A stretch of 64,000 bases of DNA from Ornithinimicrobium laminariae. GTDB taxonomy: Bacteria; Actinomycetota; Actinomycetes; Actinomycetales; Dermatophilaceae. Numbering within the stretch: position 1 is the stretch's first letter; each line of letters begins with the position of its first letter. The notes below the pieces were generated by a model that was not told where the DNA came from, made no database searches, and worked only from the letters and a program-made list of their open reading frames with translations. The stretch lies in assembly GCF_019457945.1 (NCBI RefSeq), contig NZ_JAHZSU010000005.1:22123-86122 (forward strand), in the 5' to 3' direction. The position numbers and the translations under genes are program-made. This document shows positions 53,485 through 62,978 of this stretch, piece after piece.

Positions 53485-53725
53485 GCCCCTTCAACCGGAA
53501 GCAACGGCTCGCAAATGACGATTCGAACGCCGGTCTAGATCAAGCGCAAGGGCGTGCCAAATAATTGTTGTCCGAGTGTGGGGGCGTTGCATATTCGCAG
53601 TTCAAGAGAGCGCCCCGCCCGGTGAGCCGCGTGTAGAGGTCTAAAAATAGGTGTAGTAGGGGCGCTTTTGGGGATGCCCAATCGAGATGTTTCTCGTCGT
53701 GACACCACGACGAAAGGACTTCGAG
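53485..53725. other. Short intergenic stretch
   Basis: No gene is recognisable. It probably holds the promoter of the second transfer operon, which begins with the sigma-like gene at 53726, but no clear -35/-10 pair stands out. Confidence 0.3.
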
Positions 53726-54508
53726 ATGAGCTTGGCAGAACAGCTTGGTGTAGCCGATCCCAGCAAGGACCTCCTGGCTCTCGCCGCTGAGCACTGGAGT
53801 GAATGGCAGGGCCAATTCCCGGCACTGCGGGCATGTGGGGACATGCTCGACCTTCGGGACTGGGCACTGAACGCGCCGTATGAACAAGCCAATGAAGCCC
53901 ACCGCGCCTTGGTTTGGTTGTCTTGCCCCCAGGGCGGCGATGACCCAGCAGCTAATGCCCTGTTGGTGTGGACCCTCGTCCCTGGCGCGGCGAGGCTTGC
54001 GAGCAGCCTCGCCGACGTTGAGCGCCACATTGATGAACATGTCGCCGCGCAGTTGTGGATCCAAGCACGCTCGGCGCGGCTCACGTGGCAGGGATCGGTG
54101 GCCAGCAACATTTTGCTGAACACCCGGCGCGCTGTCTTAGACGAACTGGGCATTGGAACGCGCAGCCCATCGGTCGCTGCGATCAGCCACCCGCTAGATC
54201 AAGAGTTTGGGTGGGTTGCCCCGCCGGAGGACGGGCAGGGCCGAGTAGATGAGAAGTTCTATGACCTTGCCCAGTCAGCCTGCGATAACCAACGCGTCAG
54301 CAGCGCTGACGTCGAGTTCTTGTTGGAGTTGGCTCACCAAACTTCAATTTCGGCTGGTCTGCGGGAGACCCGCACGAGCGGTGGGCTCATGGCAGCGCTG
54401 CCCTGTGAAGCACTAGCGCAGCGTCTTGGTTGCTCCGCACCAACAGTGAAACGGCGTGCCCGCAAAGCACTGCAAGCGATGCGCTCTGAATTGGTCAACC
54501 ATGCGTGA
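53726..54508 (+). CDS. Sigma-factor-like regulatory protein of the transfer operon
   Basis: A protein of 260 residues from ATG at 53726 (AAAGGAC upstream). The C-terminal helix-turn-helix CEALAQRLGCSAPTVKRRAR followed by KALQAMRSEL looks like sigma region 4. The helical front part (HRALVWLSCPQGGDDPAANA, LLVWTLVPGAARLASSLADV) resembles the region-2-like part of proteins encoded in actinobacterial conjugative elements. Whether it works as a true sigma factor or only as a DNA-binding regulator cannot be read from the sequence. It overlaps the next small gene by 8 bases. Confidence 0.65.
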   Translation: MSLAEQLGVADPSKDLLALAAEHWSEWQGQFPALRACGDMLDLRDWALNAPYEQANEAHRALVWLSCPQGGDDPAANALLVWTLVPGAARLASSLADVERHIDEHVAAQLWIQARSARLTWQGSVASNILLNTRRAVLDELGIGTRSPSVAAISHPLDQEFGWVAPPEDGQGRVDEKFYDLAQSACDNQRVSSADVEFLLELAHQTSISAGLRETRTSGGLMAALPCEALAQRLGCSAPTVKRRARKALQAMRSELVNHA

Positions 54509-54752
54509 CCCGCGACCCACCCACCTTCGGCTTATGGAGGGTGTGACGGACAACCCAGACCCTGAGGAAGTAGACCGGCTGATTCGCATGTCCACTTCCG
54601 AACCCAGAATTGTGGCCGACTTGGATGGTCTTGTGCGTGAACTGCACCAAGTGCAGGAAGCCAAAGAAGCGCTGTCCCGCCTGGATGCTCCAACGCTACG
54701 CATGGCGTTGCGGCGGCGTGGCCAAGGCCCGGCCACGGGCGTGGGGTCATGA
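54501..54752 (+). CDS. Small hypothetical protein of the transfer operon
   Basis: A protein of 83 residues. ATG at 54501 lies inside the last codons of the sigma-like gene, and its stop overlaps the next ATG. It is charged and helical (PDPEEVDRLIRMSTSEPRIV, LVRELHQVQEAKEALSRLDA) with no membrane segment or motif. The tight overlaps on both sides make real translation likely. Function is unknown. Confidence 0.6.
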   Translation: MRDPRPTHLRLMEGVTDNPDPEEVDRLIRMSTSEPRIVADLDGLVRELHQVQEAKEALSRLDAPTLRMALRRRGQGPATGVGS

Positions 54753-55591
54753 GCGCGGTGGAAGTGGGGGAGTTGAAGAGAGCCTGGAACGCAGTTCAGG
54801 CCGGAGAGTTCCGCTGCCCGACCCGAGTTCCCGCCCCTGAGCCTGAGATGGCTGTCAAAGCAGCCAGTGCCGGCCGGCCGATTCAGCATGAATCCTGGCA
54901 GCCCACGGACACGGTCATTCCGGTGCTGGGTTGTCACGGTTGGGCTGGGGCGACGACCGTGGCGGTGGCCCTGGCTACGGTGGCGACCGCGCCCGCCCGT
55001 GTTGTTGAAACCTGCGGTGTGGCGGCATCTGGGCTTACCGCTTGCGCGACCGCCGAGCTCGGTGTGAGCAGCGAGGGATGGTCACGGGGGACCTTTGAGT
55101 CAGCCGGGCTAGAACATGCCACTGACCTGTTCGCGCACCCGGGTGAAGTGCCACCACCCACACCCAGCGACAAGTACACCCTCACGATCTTGGATGTCGG
55201 GTGGGAATCAAGCCAACTGTTCTGCCAAGACTCCTGGGTCACGCAAACGGTCTTGGCCGCGCCCCAGGTCGTCCTAGTCACCTCCGCCACCGTGCCGGGC
55301 TTGCGCAGGCTCGAAGGAGTTCTACATCTCCTGTCTGAGCACACCGATGCGGTGATCGCCGTTGTAGGCCCGCCCCGGCGGCGCTGGCCACGACACGTGC
55401 GTCACTCCCTGGGCGCTAAAGCCAAAGAAGCCGACCAAAGCGGTCACCTCGTGGACGTCCCCCAAGACGCCACCCTGGCCACCCGCGGCCTGGATAGCAG
55501 CCCGCTACCCAGCCACGTTCTGGCATCCGCCACGAAAGTCTTCAAGGCACTTGACCTTGACCTTTTCACGCCAACCGAAGGAACACCATGA
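54749..55591 (+). CDS. Conserved transfer-region protein with degenerate P-loop (DUF6668-like)
   Basis: A protein of 280 residues. After a 55-residue leader, VIPVLGCHGWAGATTVAVAL is placed like a ParA/MinD P-loop but lacks the Lys-Ser/Thr pair. YTLTILDVGWESSQLF and VLVTSATVPGLRRLEGVL follow in the same order as the TadZ protein at 43068. AVVGPPRRRWPRHVRHSLGA is a basic segment near the end. It probably derives from a ParA-type ATPase and serves as a localisation or scaffold factor for the secretion complex. It is coupled to its neighbours by ATGA. Confidence 0.7.
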   Translation: MSAVEVGELKRAWNAVQAGEFRCPTRVPAPEPEMAVKAASAGRPIQHESWQPTDTVIPVLGCHGWAGATTVAVALATVATAPARVVETCGVAASGLTACATAELGVSSEGWSRGTFESAGLEHATDLFAHPGEVPPPTPSDKYTLTILDVGWESSQLFCQDSWVTQTVLAAPQVVLVTSATVPGLRRLEGVLHLLSEHTDAVIAVVGPPRRRWPRHVRHSLGAKAKEADQSGHLVDVPQDATLATRGLDSSPLPSHVLASATKVFKALDLDLFTPTEGTP

Positions 55592-55899
55592 ACTTTCTTG
55601 CCACTTTCAAAGAGGCCACCTTCATCAGTACCCAGCAGGTGTGCCCAAGCGCCCCAGGCGATGCGCAGACATATGTGGATCAACTCACTGGGTATGTCTT
55701 GTGGGGTGTGATCTCTATCTTTGTCATTGCCTTGATCGTCAGTATCGGCGCCATTGTCTTGGGACGTGTACTTGGCATGAAGCACATGATGATGGGCGGA
55801 GTGATCGGGCTTGGTGTCTTGTTCATTGTCGCCATCGTCTACCTCGTTTTCCCCGGCGTTGTGATGGGGATCTTGGGCTCTGGGTGCATCAATGTCTGA
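55588..55899 (+). CDS. Small two-helix membrane protein (VirB2-like)
   Basis: A protein of 103 residues. Two hydrophobic helices (YVLWGVISIFVIALIVSIGA and MGGVIGLGVLFIVAIVYLVF) follow a short N-terminus and flank a short loop with KHMMMGG. Cys residues are at both ends. Position and form suit a VirB2/TrbC-type pilin or channel subunit, or the actinobacterial DUF6112 group. No typical signal peptide is seen. Confidence 0.68.
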   Translation: MNFLATFKEATFISTQQVCPSAPGDAQTYVDQLTGYVLWGVISIFVIALIVSIGAIVLGRVLGMKHMMMGGVIGLGVLFIVAIVYLVFPGVVMGILGSGCINV

Positions 55900-56707
55900 A
55901 GGCAGCGACGTTCAAGCCTGGAGTCGTGGGCGGCTCCTGGCGATCTTAGGGGTCGCCGCCGCAGTGGCGCTCCTGCTTCTTGTCGGGCTCTGCCTGGCGA
56001 TCTACCAGGCCTTGAGTTCTTCAGGCGAAGAGGCACAAGGCAATAGCCAGCAGGCAGTAACGGCAACGGCACTACCCGAGTCGGGGGCTGATCGGCGGGC
56101 CGCCATCGCGGCAGAACCCATGCTCTCGGTTGACTCGAGTAGCGCGTTGGAGGGGATCCCGTCGACCACACCTGCAGAGATGATCGAGATCCCAGCCCTC
56201 ACTGACGTTGGCCCTGCCCAAGTGCCTTCGGGTGCGCCCCACACGCCAGAAGGGGCAGCGGCACAGTTAGCGGCGATCGACAAAGCTGTTCTGGAAGGGA
56301 TGTCGATCCCGCAAACTCACGAGGTCTACCAAGCCTGGAGCCAAGAAGGCACAGGTGAAGCGCAGGACTGGCTGATGACGCAGAACGTGCAAGCTTTCCT
56401 CGCCTCGGCTGGTGCTTCAGGCCAAAGCAAGGACGACTTGACCACGGTGACGGTCACCCCGACTGCCGCCCAGATCAAGGGTGTTGATGGGCAGGACTGG
56501 GTCCTCGCGTGCGTGCTGCTCGATGTCACCGCCGTCATACGTCAGTCAGAGCAGATCGCTTATGGGCACTGCGAAGCGATGGCCTGGGTTGGTGACCGGT
56601 GGGTCATCGCTGCAGGTCCAGCCCCAGCCCCTGCGCCCTCGACCTGGCCCGGTACTGACCTGGCTGAAGAAGCAGGGTGGCTTACCTGGGCCACTTCGGC
56701 TGACTAG
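55892..56707 (+). CDS. VirB8/TcpC-like bitopic membrane protein
   Basis: A protein of 271 residues. One helix near residues 14-38 (LLAILGVAAAVALLLLVGLC) is followed by a Ser/Thr/Pro-rich spacer. The extracytoplasmic domain from about residue 120 (AAQLAAIDKAVLEGMSIPQT and on to GWLTWATSAD) contains TTVTVTPTAAQIKGVDGQDW and HCEAMAWVGDRWVIAAGPAP. Bitopic topology with an NTF2-like outer domain fits the VirB8/TcpC scaffold of conjugation channels. The assignment is by topology and operon place. It overlaps the previous gene by 8 bases. Confidence 0.68.
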   Translation: MSEGSDVQAWSRGRLLAILGVAAAVALLLLVGLCLAIYQALSSSGEEAQGNSQQAVTATALPESGADRRAAIAAEPMLSVDSSSALEGIPSTTPAEMIEIPALTDVGPAQVPSGAPHTPEGAAAQLAAIDKAVLEGMSIPQTHEVYQAWSQEGTGEAQDWLMTQNVQAFLASAGASGQSKDDLTTVTVTPTAAQIKGVDGQDWVLACVLLDVTAVIRQSEQIAYGHCEAMAWVGDRWVIAAGPAPAPAPSTWPGTDLAEEAGWLTWATSAD

Positions 56708-56721
56708 GAAGAAGGCACTTC

Positions 56722-58194
56722 ATGAACCCCTTCGACCTCCTCGCCTCGGGCGCAGGAAAGATCGTCGCCGACGGGTGGACGGCCGTCATGCTCACCTTCT
56801 GGGAGGTCGGGCTGTGGTTCCTGGAGTGGGCCTTCAAGATCATCGAGTGGTTGACAGCCCCCGACATCACCGCGGATGGTCCAGCGCAGCAACTTTACAG
56901 TTACACCTTTTGGTTGGCACTGACGCTCATGGTTCTCCTCGCTACGGTGCAAATGGGCGTGGCTGTGTGGCGGCGTGACGGTGAGTCGCTGGCCCAGTTG
57001 TTGGTGGGAACCGGGCAGTTCATCCTGATCTTTGCGGGGTGGCTTGCCTATGCCGCCGCGGTTCTGGTCGCTGCCGATGGCCTCACCCACGCACTCATGG
57101 AGTCCCTGATGGACATTGATTCGTGGGGGGCGTTTGAACCGTGGGGCGACTTGGCCGTTGAGGATGTGACGGACGCCGTCTTGGCCACAGTCCTTGGTGT
57201 ATTGGGCGGTTTCGTGATCTTTGCTGCTGGCGGCCACCTGCTTGTCATGTTGGTCCGCTCCGCTGCCCTCCTGGTGCTCGTGGCTACTGCACCCATCGCG
57301 GCTGCGGGCATGACCGTTGAGTGGGGAAAAACCTGGTTCTGGAAGTCTTTCCGGTGGTTCCACGCAGCCGCCTTCGCGCCCGTGATGATCATCCTGGTGA
57401 TGGGCATGGGCATCCAACTCACCGGCGGGGTTGTCCTCGGCGAGGCCGATTCACTCAGCACCACAGTTGGCACCGCCCTCACCTCAGTGCTACTCATGTT
57501 GGTCGGCATGTTTTCTCCCCTGGTCTTGTTCCGTCTCCTGGCCTTCGTGGAGCCCGGCACCAGTTCAGGCGCAGCCATGCGTGCTGGCGTCGCCGGTGCA
57601 GGAGGGGTGCAGGGAATCCTGTCGGGCAGTAAGAGTTCGGAGACATCTTCGGCTGCTTCCCAAACAGACTCATCGGGGCGTTCCCAGTCCGAGGTGTCAT
57701 CGGAGGCTCAGGCCAACGAGAAGACTGCTCAAACGTCTCAGTCGCTGTTGGGTGCTGTGGGGGCCACTCTGGGGCCTGCGGGGGCAGTTGCGGGTGCCGC
57801 GGCGGGGGCCATGATCGGGGCCGTCGTCAAGGTCGGCACCCAGGGGGCAGTTATTGGTGCCGACATCACGAACCAAATGGGTGTGGGTAGCGCTAACTAC
57901 GTCCCGGACTACAGCTACCGCGGAGCAGGACGAACCCCTGGTAACAGGCCAGAGGGTCGAGATAGCGAAGGGAATCCGATCGGTGGCGATAGCGAGGGCC
58001 CGCCACAAGGTGAGGCACCGCCCAGTGCAGACGCGGACGTGCCGACACGACCACCTATAACGCCGCGCCCCAATGGCTCCACCACTTCAAGCGCGAGCCC
58101 GACGGCCGCCCCGGCCGGAGAAGGTGCAGCTGCAAGTTCTGGCGCAAGTGCTGGGGCTGGGGCGGCAGCTTCGGCACCGATCGTCCCGGTCTGA
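56722..58194 (+). CDS. VirB6/TrbL-like polytopic membrane protein
   Basis: A protein of 490 residues with GAAGAAGG before its ATG. Six or so membrane helices lie in residues 15-290, for example AVMLTFWEVGLWFLEWAFKI, LVGTGQFILIFAGWLAYAAA and GHLLVMLVRSAALLVLVATA. A segment AAGMTVEWGKTWFWKSFRWF with the Trp-rich loop typical of VirB6/TrbL follows, and then a long hydrophilic Gly/Ser/Pro/Ala tail. It is predicted to form the inner-membrane part of the DNA channel. Confidence 0.85.
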   Translation: MNPFDLLASGAGKIVADGWTAVMLTFWEVGLWFLEWAFKIIEWLTAPDITADGPAQQLYSYTFWLALTLMVLLATVQMGVAVWRRDGESLAQLLVGTGQFILIFAGWLAYAAAVLVAADGLTHALMESLMDIDSWGAFEPWGDLAVEDVTDAVLATVLGVLGGFVIFAAGGHLLVMLVRSAALLVLVATAPIAAAGMTVEWGKTWFWKSFRWFHAAAFAPVMIILVMGMGIQLTGGVVLGEADSLSTTVGTALTSVLLMLVGMFSPLVLFRLLAFVEPGTSSGAAMRAGVAGAGGVQGILSGSKSSETSSAASQTDSSGRSQSEVSSEAQANEKTAQTSQSLLGAVGATLGPAGAVAGAAAGAMIGAVVKVGTQGAVIGADITNQMGVGSANYVPDYSYRGAGRTPGNRPEGRDSEGNPIGGDSEGPPQGEAPPSADADVPTRPPITPRPNGSTTSSASPTAAPAGEGAAASSGASAGAGAAASAPIVPV

Positions 58195-58218
58195 CACTTA
58201 AAGAAGGTAGTGATTGAG

Positions 58219-59721
58219 ATGACTGTGTATTCGGAATACTCCAAGGCCCGCGTGGGCTGGGTGCTGGGTCTCACCGGTTGGCAGGCTGGTTTCTTGGGGG
58301 TGAGTTTCCTGCCGATCCCGCTAGCCCTTTCGGCGACTCGTTACGCGGCGACGGGGTTGTTCCTGTTGCTCTGGCTTGTGGCTGTCTTCGTTACGGTGAC
58401 GCCGATTAAGGGGCGCTCCACCGTGAACTGGTTGTTGAGTTCGGTGTCGTTTGCCTTCGGTGGCCTCGCTGGCTGGACGAAGTTTCGGTCAAAGGCCTCC
58501 CTGGGGCAATCTGTTGGCGAAGGTGAAGCCGACCTGCCTGGCCCCCTCCAGGGCATTCAGATTCATGATGGCCCACCGGATGGGCGCACGTTTAAGCGCC
58601 TCGCGGTCATCCAGAACCACACGGACCGGACCTGGGCCATCTCCGCGTTGGTGCAGCACCCAGGGCTGGGTTTGTGTGAGGCGGATACTCGCCAACGGTA
58701 TGGCGCTGGTTTGAGTGACCTCCTTGACGGTGCTCAACGATCCAAAATTGTTGATGAAGTCATCCTGCTTGTTCGTACCATCCCCGAAGACGGGGTGGAG
58801 CGTGAACAGTGGAAGAACAAGCACCGCAGCGCCAACGGCCCGTCAGTGTCTCGGCAGATCAACGACGAACTCCAAGAGGCGCTGACCCGTAACTCGGTGC
58901 GCACCGTGAGTTACGTGACTGTCGTTGTTTCGGAGTCTCGTTTGGCCAAGGCCGCAAAGGAAGCCGGGGGAGGGTTGAGCGGGCGCGCTCAGATTCTGTA
59001 CGCGGCATCCAGTGAAATGGAAGCACTGATGTTGGGGTCCATGGGGATGAGTTCGGTGAACTGGCTGACCAGCCCCGAACTCGCGTTGGCGTGCCGGACA
59101 GGTTTCGCACCAGGTGACCGTGCGGGCATTGTCGAAGCGCTTGGCCTCAAAGCGGGAGATGAGCACATTAACGCTGACGTGCCATGGTCCATGGCGGGCC
59201 CCTCGGGTGCCGACCCCACGCCGCGGCACTACAGCCACGATGCGTGGAACTCGATCAGCAGCACTATCAAACTCCCGACCCGGGGCGCGGCTATGGGAGC
59301 ACTGCAACCTGTCCTGACCACCCAGAAACCAGGGGAGCGGCGCAGCTTCATGGTGGCCTTCCCCGTCATGTCTGCTTCTAAAGCTGACCGGCAAAGCACG
59401 AACAGTGGTTGGGCGGCCGATATCCGCTCGGACCTGCGAGTGAAGTTAAAGATCAAACAGAAAACCGCGCAAGCAGATGAGGAACGCAAAGCCCGCGACC
59501 TCGAAGGCAAAGTGAGCCGGGGCTCTGCCCTGATCGAACCGTACGCAATCGTCACGGTTACCGTGCCCAAGACCTACCGGGTAGCAGCCGCAGGCCGAGA
59601 CCTGGACACCTCCGTGCGACGTGCAGGATTCGCCCCGCTGCGACTCGATCTCTCTCAGGACCTTGGTTTCACCGCTTCCACCGTGCCTTTGGGCCTGGGC
59701 CTTAACCACCGGGGAATCTGA
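58219..59721 (+). CDS. SCO6880-family conjugation protein (PrgI/VirB4 N-domain type)
   Basis: A protein of 500 residues; ATG at 58219 with GAAGG about 11 bases upstream is preferred to GTG at 58210. Two membrane helices near the start (AGFLGVSFLPIPLALSATRY, LFLLLWLVAVFVTVTPIKGR) are PrgI-like. A large cytoplasmic part follows (AVIQNHTDRTWAISALVQHP, VRTVSYVTVVVSESRLAKAA), resembling the N-terminal domain of VirB4-type ATPases. In actinobacterial systems this protein and the ATPase after it are encoded separately. Its stop overlaps the virB4 start by one base. Confidence 0.85.
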   Translation: MTVYSEYSKARVGWVLGLTGWQAGFLGVSFLPIPLALSATRYAATGLFLLLWLVAVFVTVTPIKGRSTVNWLLSSVSFAFGGLAGWTKFRSKASLGQSVGEGEADLPGPLQGIQIHDGPPDGRTFKRLAVIQNHTDRTWAISALVQHPGLGLCEADTRQRYGAGLSDLLDGAQRSKIVDEVILLVRTIPEDGVEREQWKNKHRSANGPSVSRQINDELQEALTRNSVRTVSYVTVVVSESRLAKAAKEAGGGLSGRAQILYAASSEMEALMLGSMGMSSVNWLTSPELALACRTGFAPGDRAGIVEALGLKAGDEHINADVPWSMAGPSGADPTPRHYSHDAWNSISSTIKLPTRGAAMGALQPVLTTQKPGERRSFMVAFPVMSASKADRQSTNSGWAADIRSDLRVKLKIKQKTAQADEERKARDLEGKVSRGSALIEPYAIVTVTVPKTYRVAAAGRDLDTSVRRAGFAPLRLDLSQDLGFTASTVPLGLGLNHRGI

Positions 59722-61247
59722 TGCTAGCGAAGAAAACCACACCAGGCCGCGACGTTTCCCGGCTCTTAACCGACTTCGGCCACGAACTGCCACGAACTGC
59801 CCCACCCACCAAAGCGGCGCGAGAGGGGAGACTCTTCAAAGTTGTCGGACGCGGCGGGCGGCGACAAGTCGGATCGGGGTGGGCACCGGCCAACGCGCCA
59901 ATCTCGACCTGGCGGATGACGAGTGATCAAGCACCAGCGCTCTGGCCATTCATCAGCACCCCAGGGCTGCCCCCAACCGGCGCACAAATGGGGATCGACC
60001 AACTCTCAGGATCAGCGTTTCACTGTGACCCGTTCGGGTGGACCCTGCGTGATGACGTGCCGCTGACCAACCCCAACATCTTCTCCTTCGGTAAACCAGG
60101 AACGGGGAAATCGGCAACAACGAAGGCCTTCTGCCTACGCATGATGGACTTCGGGTATCGCACGCTGATTCTGGGCGACCCCAAAGACGAGTACGAATTA
60201 TTAGCCAACCATCTCGGCGAGGCTCCCATCACGTTGGGGCCAGGGCTCCAAGCACGCGTCAACCCGTTGACGCTAGGCCCGATGGCGCACGGCTGGGAGA
60301 ACCTCACCCGAGAAGAAGCACAAACCCGGGCCACGATTGTCTTCTCTCGGTGGCTCACGTTGATCCGTGGCCTCGTCGGCTCCCAGAAAATTGGGCAGGC
60401 ACGGGTGCCGTTTGGCCCTACCGACGAGGTGGCTGTCAAGACGGTTCTGGCCCAACTCACCGGGTACACCGCTGGGGCCACAAAGATCGTGGAAACCACC
60501 ATTCCCGCAGTCTGGAACGCGCTCAATAACCCCACCCCAGAGCTAGTGAAGGACTGCCGCTACCCGAGCGACCGAGATTTCCTTGACGGGTCACGAATGC
60601 TGCGGGACTCCCTAGGCCAACTCGTCACGGGGACCCTGGCTGGCCTGTTCGATGACCACACCAACATCGGGATTGATTGGAACTCACCGATCCAATCGTT
60701 AAGCCTGTCGAGGCTGGAGCCGTTGGGTGATGAAGCGGTCGGTATTGCGCTGATGTGCCTGAATTCTTGGGGGCGCGGTATGCGTGAGGTCGCCACTGGA
60801 GACGACAAGTGGATCGTGGTGCGCGACGAGTCATGGCGACAATTGCGCCTTGGCCCCGAAGCGGTGAAGTCTTTCGACGCTGACCTACGTGTATCGCGGG
60901 GGGTCGGTGGCCAGTCAGGTGACATTCAGTTCGCGGTGTGCCACAAACCCTCAGACCTTCTTTCTGCTGGTGACACTGGGTCGCAAGCACAAACGATCGC
61001 CAAAGACCTGCTGCATCTGTGTGACACGAAGATCTTGCACGGTCAGAAACCGGCTGTGGCCAACGAACTCGACACTCTCTTGGGGCTAGGTCAAATGTCG
61101 CGGGACATCATCACTGGCTGGGCACCCCAGGGCAAAGGGCGAGCGTTGTGGCAGGTGGGGGAGCAGAACTACAAAGTGCAAACAGTGCTGCACCCGATCG
61201 AGCGGACCTTGACGTACACCAATGACGGCATCGCCGCCGGGGGCTAG
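59721..61247 (+). CDS. VirB4-type conjugation ATPase
   Basis: A protein of 508 residues. Walker A FGKPGTGKSATTKAF is near residue 123, then RTLILGDPKDEYELLANHLG. The Walker B region reads GDDKWIVVRDESWRQLRLGP, followed by a signature GGQSGDIQFAVCHKPSDLLS and a HisArg-like DTKILHGQKPAVANEL. The protein begins close to the motor domain because the N-terminal domain is supplied by the SCO6880-type protein upstream. It powers assembly of the transfer channel. Three bases separate it from the hydrolase gene. Confidence 0.92.
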   Translation: MLAKKTTPGRDVSRLLTDFGHELPRTAPPTKAAREGRLFKVVGRGGRRQVGSGWAPANAPISTWRMTSDQAPALWPFISTPGLPPTGAQMGIDQLSGSAFHCDPFGWTLRDDVPLTNPNIFSFGKPGTGKSATTKAFCLRMMDFGYRTLILGDPKDEYELLANHLGEAPITLGPGLQARVNPLTLGPMAHGWENLTREEAQTRATIVFSRWLTLIRGLVGSQKIGQARVPFGPTDEVAVKTVLAQLTGYTAGATKIVETTIPAVWNALNNPTPELVKDCRYPSDRDFLDGSRMLRDSLGQLVTGTLAGLFDDHTNIGIDWNSPIQSLSLSRLEPLGDEAVGIALMCLNSWGRGMREVATGDDKWIVVRDESWRQLRLGPEAVKSFDADLRVSRGVGGQSGDIQFAVCHKPSDLLSAGDTGSQAQTIAKDLLHLCDTKILHGQKPAVANELDTLLGLGQMSRDIITGWAPQGKGRALWQVGEQNYKVQTVLHPIERTLTYTNDGIAAGG

Positions 61248-61250
61248 GGT

Positions 61251-62810
61251 ATGGGCAAAATCTTGCTGGTCTGCGGCCTTGTCTTAGGCATCATCTTCTC
61301 GCCGATCATCGCTGCGGTGACGCTCCTGGTGGTAATTGCCGCCCCTGCCGTTGATCAAGAGCTGCGCACGATTGATTGCTTCACCGCGGCCCCCGCCACA
61401 GGGCAGTGGCGCCCACCGTTCGCGCAGGCATATACCCAAACCTCCACGTTCGGGATGAGGTTTCACCCCATCCACCAGGTGACCAAACTGCACGCCGGTG
61501 TCGACCTCACCGCCAAGCCCGCAGCGGGAGAAGTAGTTGCCCCCAGTAGCGGCACCGTCACCAATGTCTATTGGAGCGACAGCGGCGGTAACATCGTTGA
61601 GATAGACCACAAGGACCAGGTCAAGAGCCGCTTCTTGCACCTCAGTAGAACGACCGTGTCCACGGGCGACAGTATCCTGGCGGGTGAGCCCATCGGGGTG
61701 GAAGGAACCACAGGGAACAGCACGGGCATCCACTTGCATTTCGAAATTCATGTCAACGGCGAAGCCGTAAACCCAGAGACGTTTATGGCCGAGCGGGGCG
61801 CACCACTGAATGGTGACCCCGTCGCCGCGGTTACCACCGATCCAGCAGACCTGCCCGATGATGTTGCTGAAGGTGGTGTCGGATTCGACCTGCCGTTGCC
61901 CGGTGTGCCGGTCAAGGCTTCGCTGAACAACCCGGCACAACCGATCCCCACCCATATAGAGGACCTCTATAAAGCTGCCGCGGCCGAATACAACCTGCCA
62001 TGGACACTGTTAGCCGGTGTGGGCATGGAGGAAACCAATCACGACCGGCTCACCGCCACGAGCACTGCTGGCGCACGAGGACCTATGCAGTTCATGCCAG
62101 CTACCTTTGCCCAGGTCGGTGTCGACGGTGATGGTGATGGCCGGAAGGACATCACCAACACAGCGGACAGCATCTACTCGGCCGCGAACTACCTCGTCAC
62201 GTCGGGCGCGACGAACGGGCCACAAGGCGTTCGCGACGCCTTGTTCGCCTACAACCAGGCTGCTTGGTACGTCAATGACGTCCTCACTTACGCCGAGAAG
62301 TACGGCGGGGGACTGGTCCTCGCTGACCCAACGGACTGTGGACTGGGCGACGGCATTGGCAACCCGGACCTGCCGCCTATCAGCGATGAGCGTGTGGTGA
62401 CCATGCTGAATTTTACCTCTAGCCAAGAAGGCAAGCCCTACGTTTTGGGAGCCAACGGGCCCAACCAATGGGACTGCTCAAGTCTCACTCGCGCAGCGTT
62501 AGCCAAAGTTGGGGTCACGGCACCACGAACCGCCGCGGCACAACGCGACTGGTTAGCCCTCGGGAACGGCTACCAAGTGAGCCAGGACGAAGCCAAACCT
62601 GGTGACCTCGTGTTCTACGACTCCTACCTTGGCCCCTTCATGGTTGGACACGTCGCAATGATCTGGGACCCAGCCACCAAAACCACCATCGAGGCGTTCA
62701 ACGCAGACAACGGCGTTGGGTACTTCAGTTACGAAGGAGTCATGGACAACAACATCTTCGAAATCTGGCGAGTCGGATCCGTTTCAGACGAACCGACCAC
62801 AATAATGTGA
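61251..62810 (+). CDS. VirB1-like cell-wall hydrolase with three catalytic domains
   Basis: A protein of 519 residues with an N-terminal membrane anchor (GLVLGIIFSPIIAAVTLLVV). Domain 1 (about residues 60-180) is an M23 metallopeptidase: GMRFHPIHQVTKLHAGVDL and GIHLHFEIHVNG hold the zinc ligands. Domain 2 (about 235-365) is a lytic transglycosylase: AGVGMEETNHDRLTATSTAG with the catalytic Glu and GPMQFMPATFAQVG. Domain 3 (about 385-510) is NlpC/P60: QWDCSSLTRAALAKVG with Cys and GHVAMIWDP with His. It should cut both glycan and peptide bonds so that the transfer apparatus can cross the thick wall. Confidence 0.93.
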   Translation: MGKILLVCGLVLGIIFSPIIAAVTLLVVIAAPAVDQELRTIDCFTAAPATGQWRPPFAQAYTQTSTFGMRFHPIHQVTKLHAGVDLTAKPAAGEVVAPSSGTVTNVYWSDSGGNIVEIDHKDQVKSRFLHLSRTTVSTGDSILAGEPIGVEGTTGNSTGIHLHFEIHVNGEAVNPETFMAERGAPLNGDPVAAVTTDPADLPDDVAEGGVGFDLPLPGVPVKASLNNPAQPIPTHIEDLYKAAAAEYNLPWTLLAGVGMEETNHDRLTATSTAGARGPMQFMPATFAQVGVDGDGDGRKDITNTADSIYSAANYLVTSGATNGPQGVRDALFAYNQAAWYVNDVLTYAEKYGGGLVLADPTDCGLGDGIGNPDLPPISDERVVTMLNFTSSQEGKPYVLGANGPNQWDCSSLTRAALAKVGVTAPRTAAAQRDWLALGNGYQVSQDEAKPGDLVFYDSYLGPFMVGHVAMIWDPATKTTIEAFNADNGVGYFSYEGVMDNNIFEIWRVGSVSDEPTTIM

Positions 62811-62978
62811 CCGGCACTTAGAGCCAGGGGGGAAGACAAGCAGGACACCGAGTTCGTGAACCTTCTGTGCCAAGAGAACTCGGCTATGGTCCACCCTGGC
62901 CCCGCAACTGTCAGGGAGTTTTGAATCTAGCCTACGTGCCACGCACCCACGCTTGACTGCAAACAGACTCATCACAAT
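62811..62978. other. Short intergenic stretch
   Basis: No gene or clear terminator was seen between the hydrolase and the transposase remnant. Confidence 0.3.
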
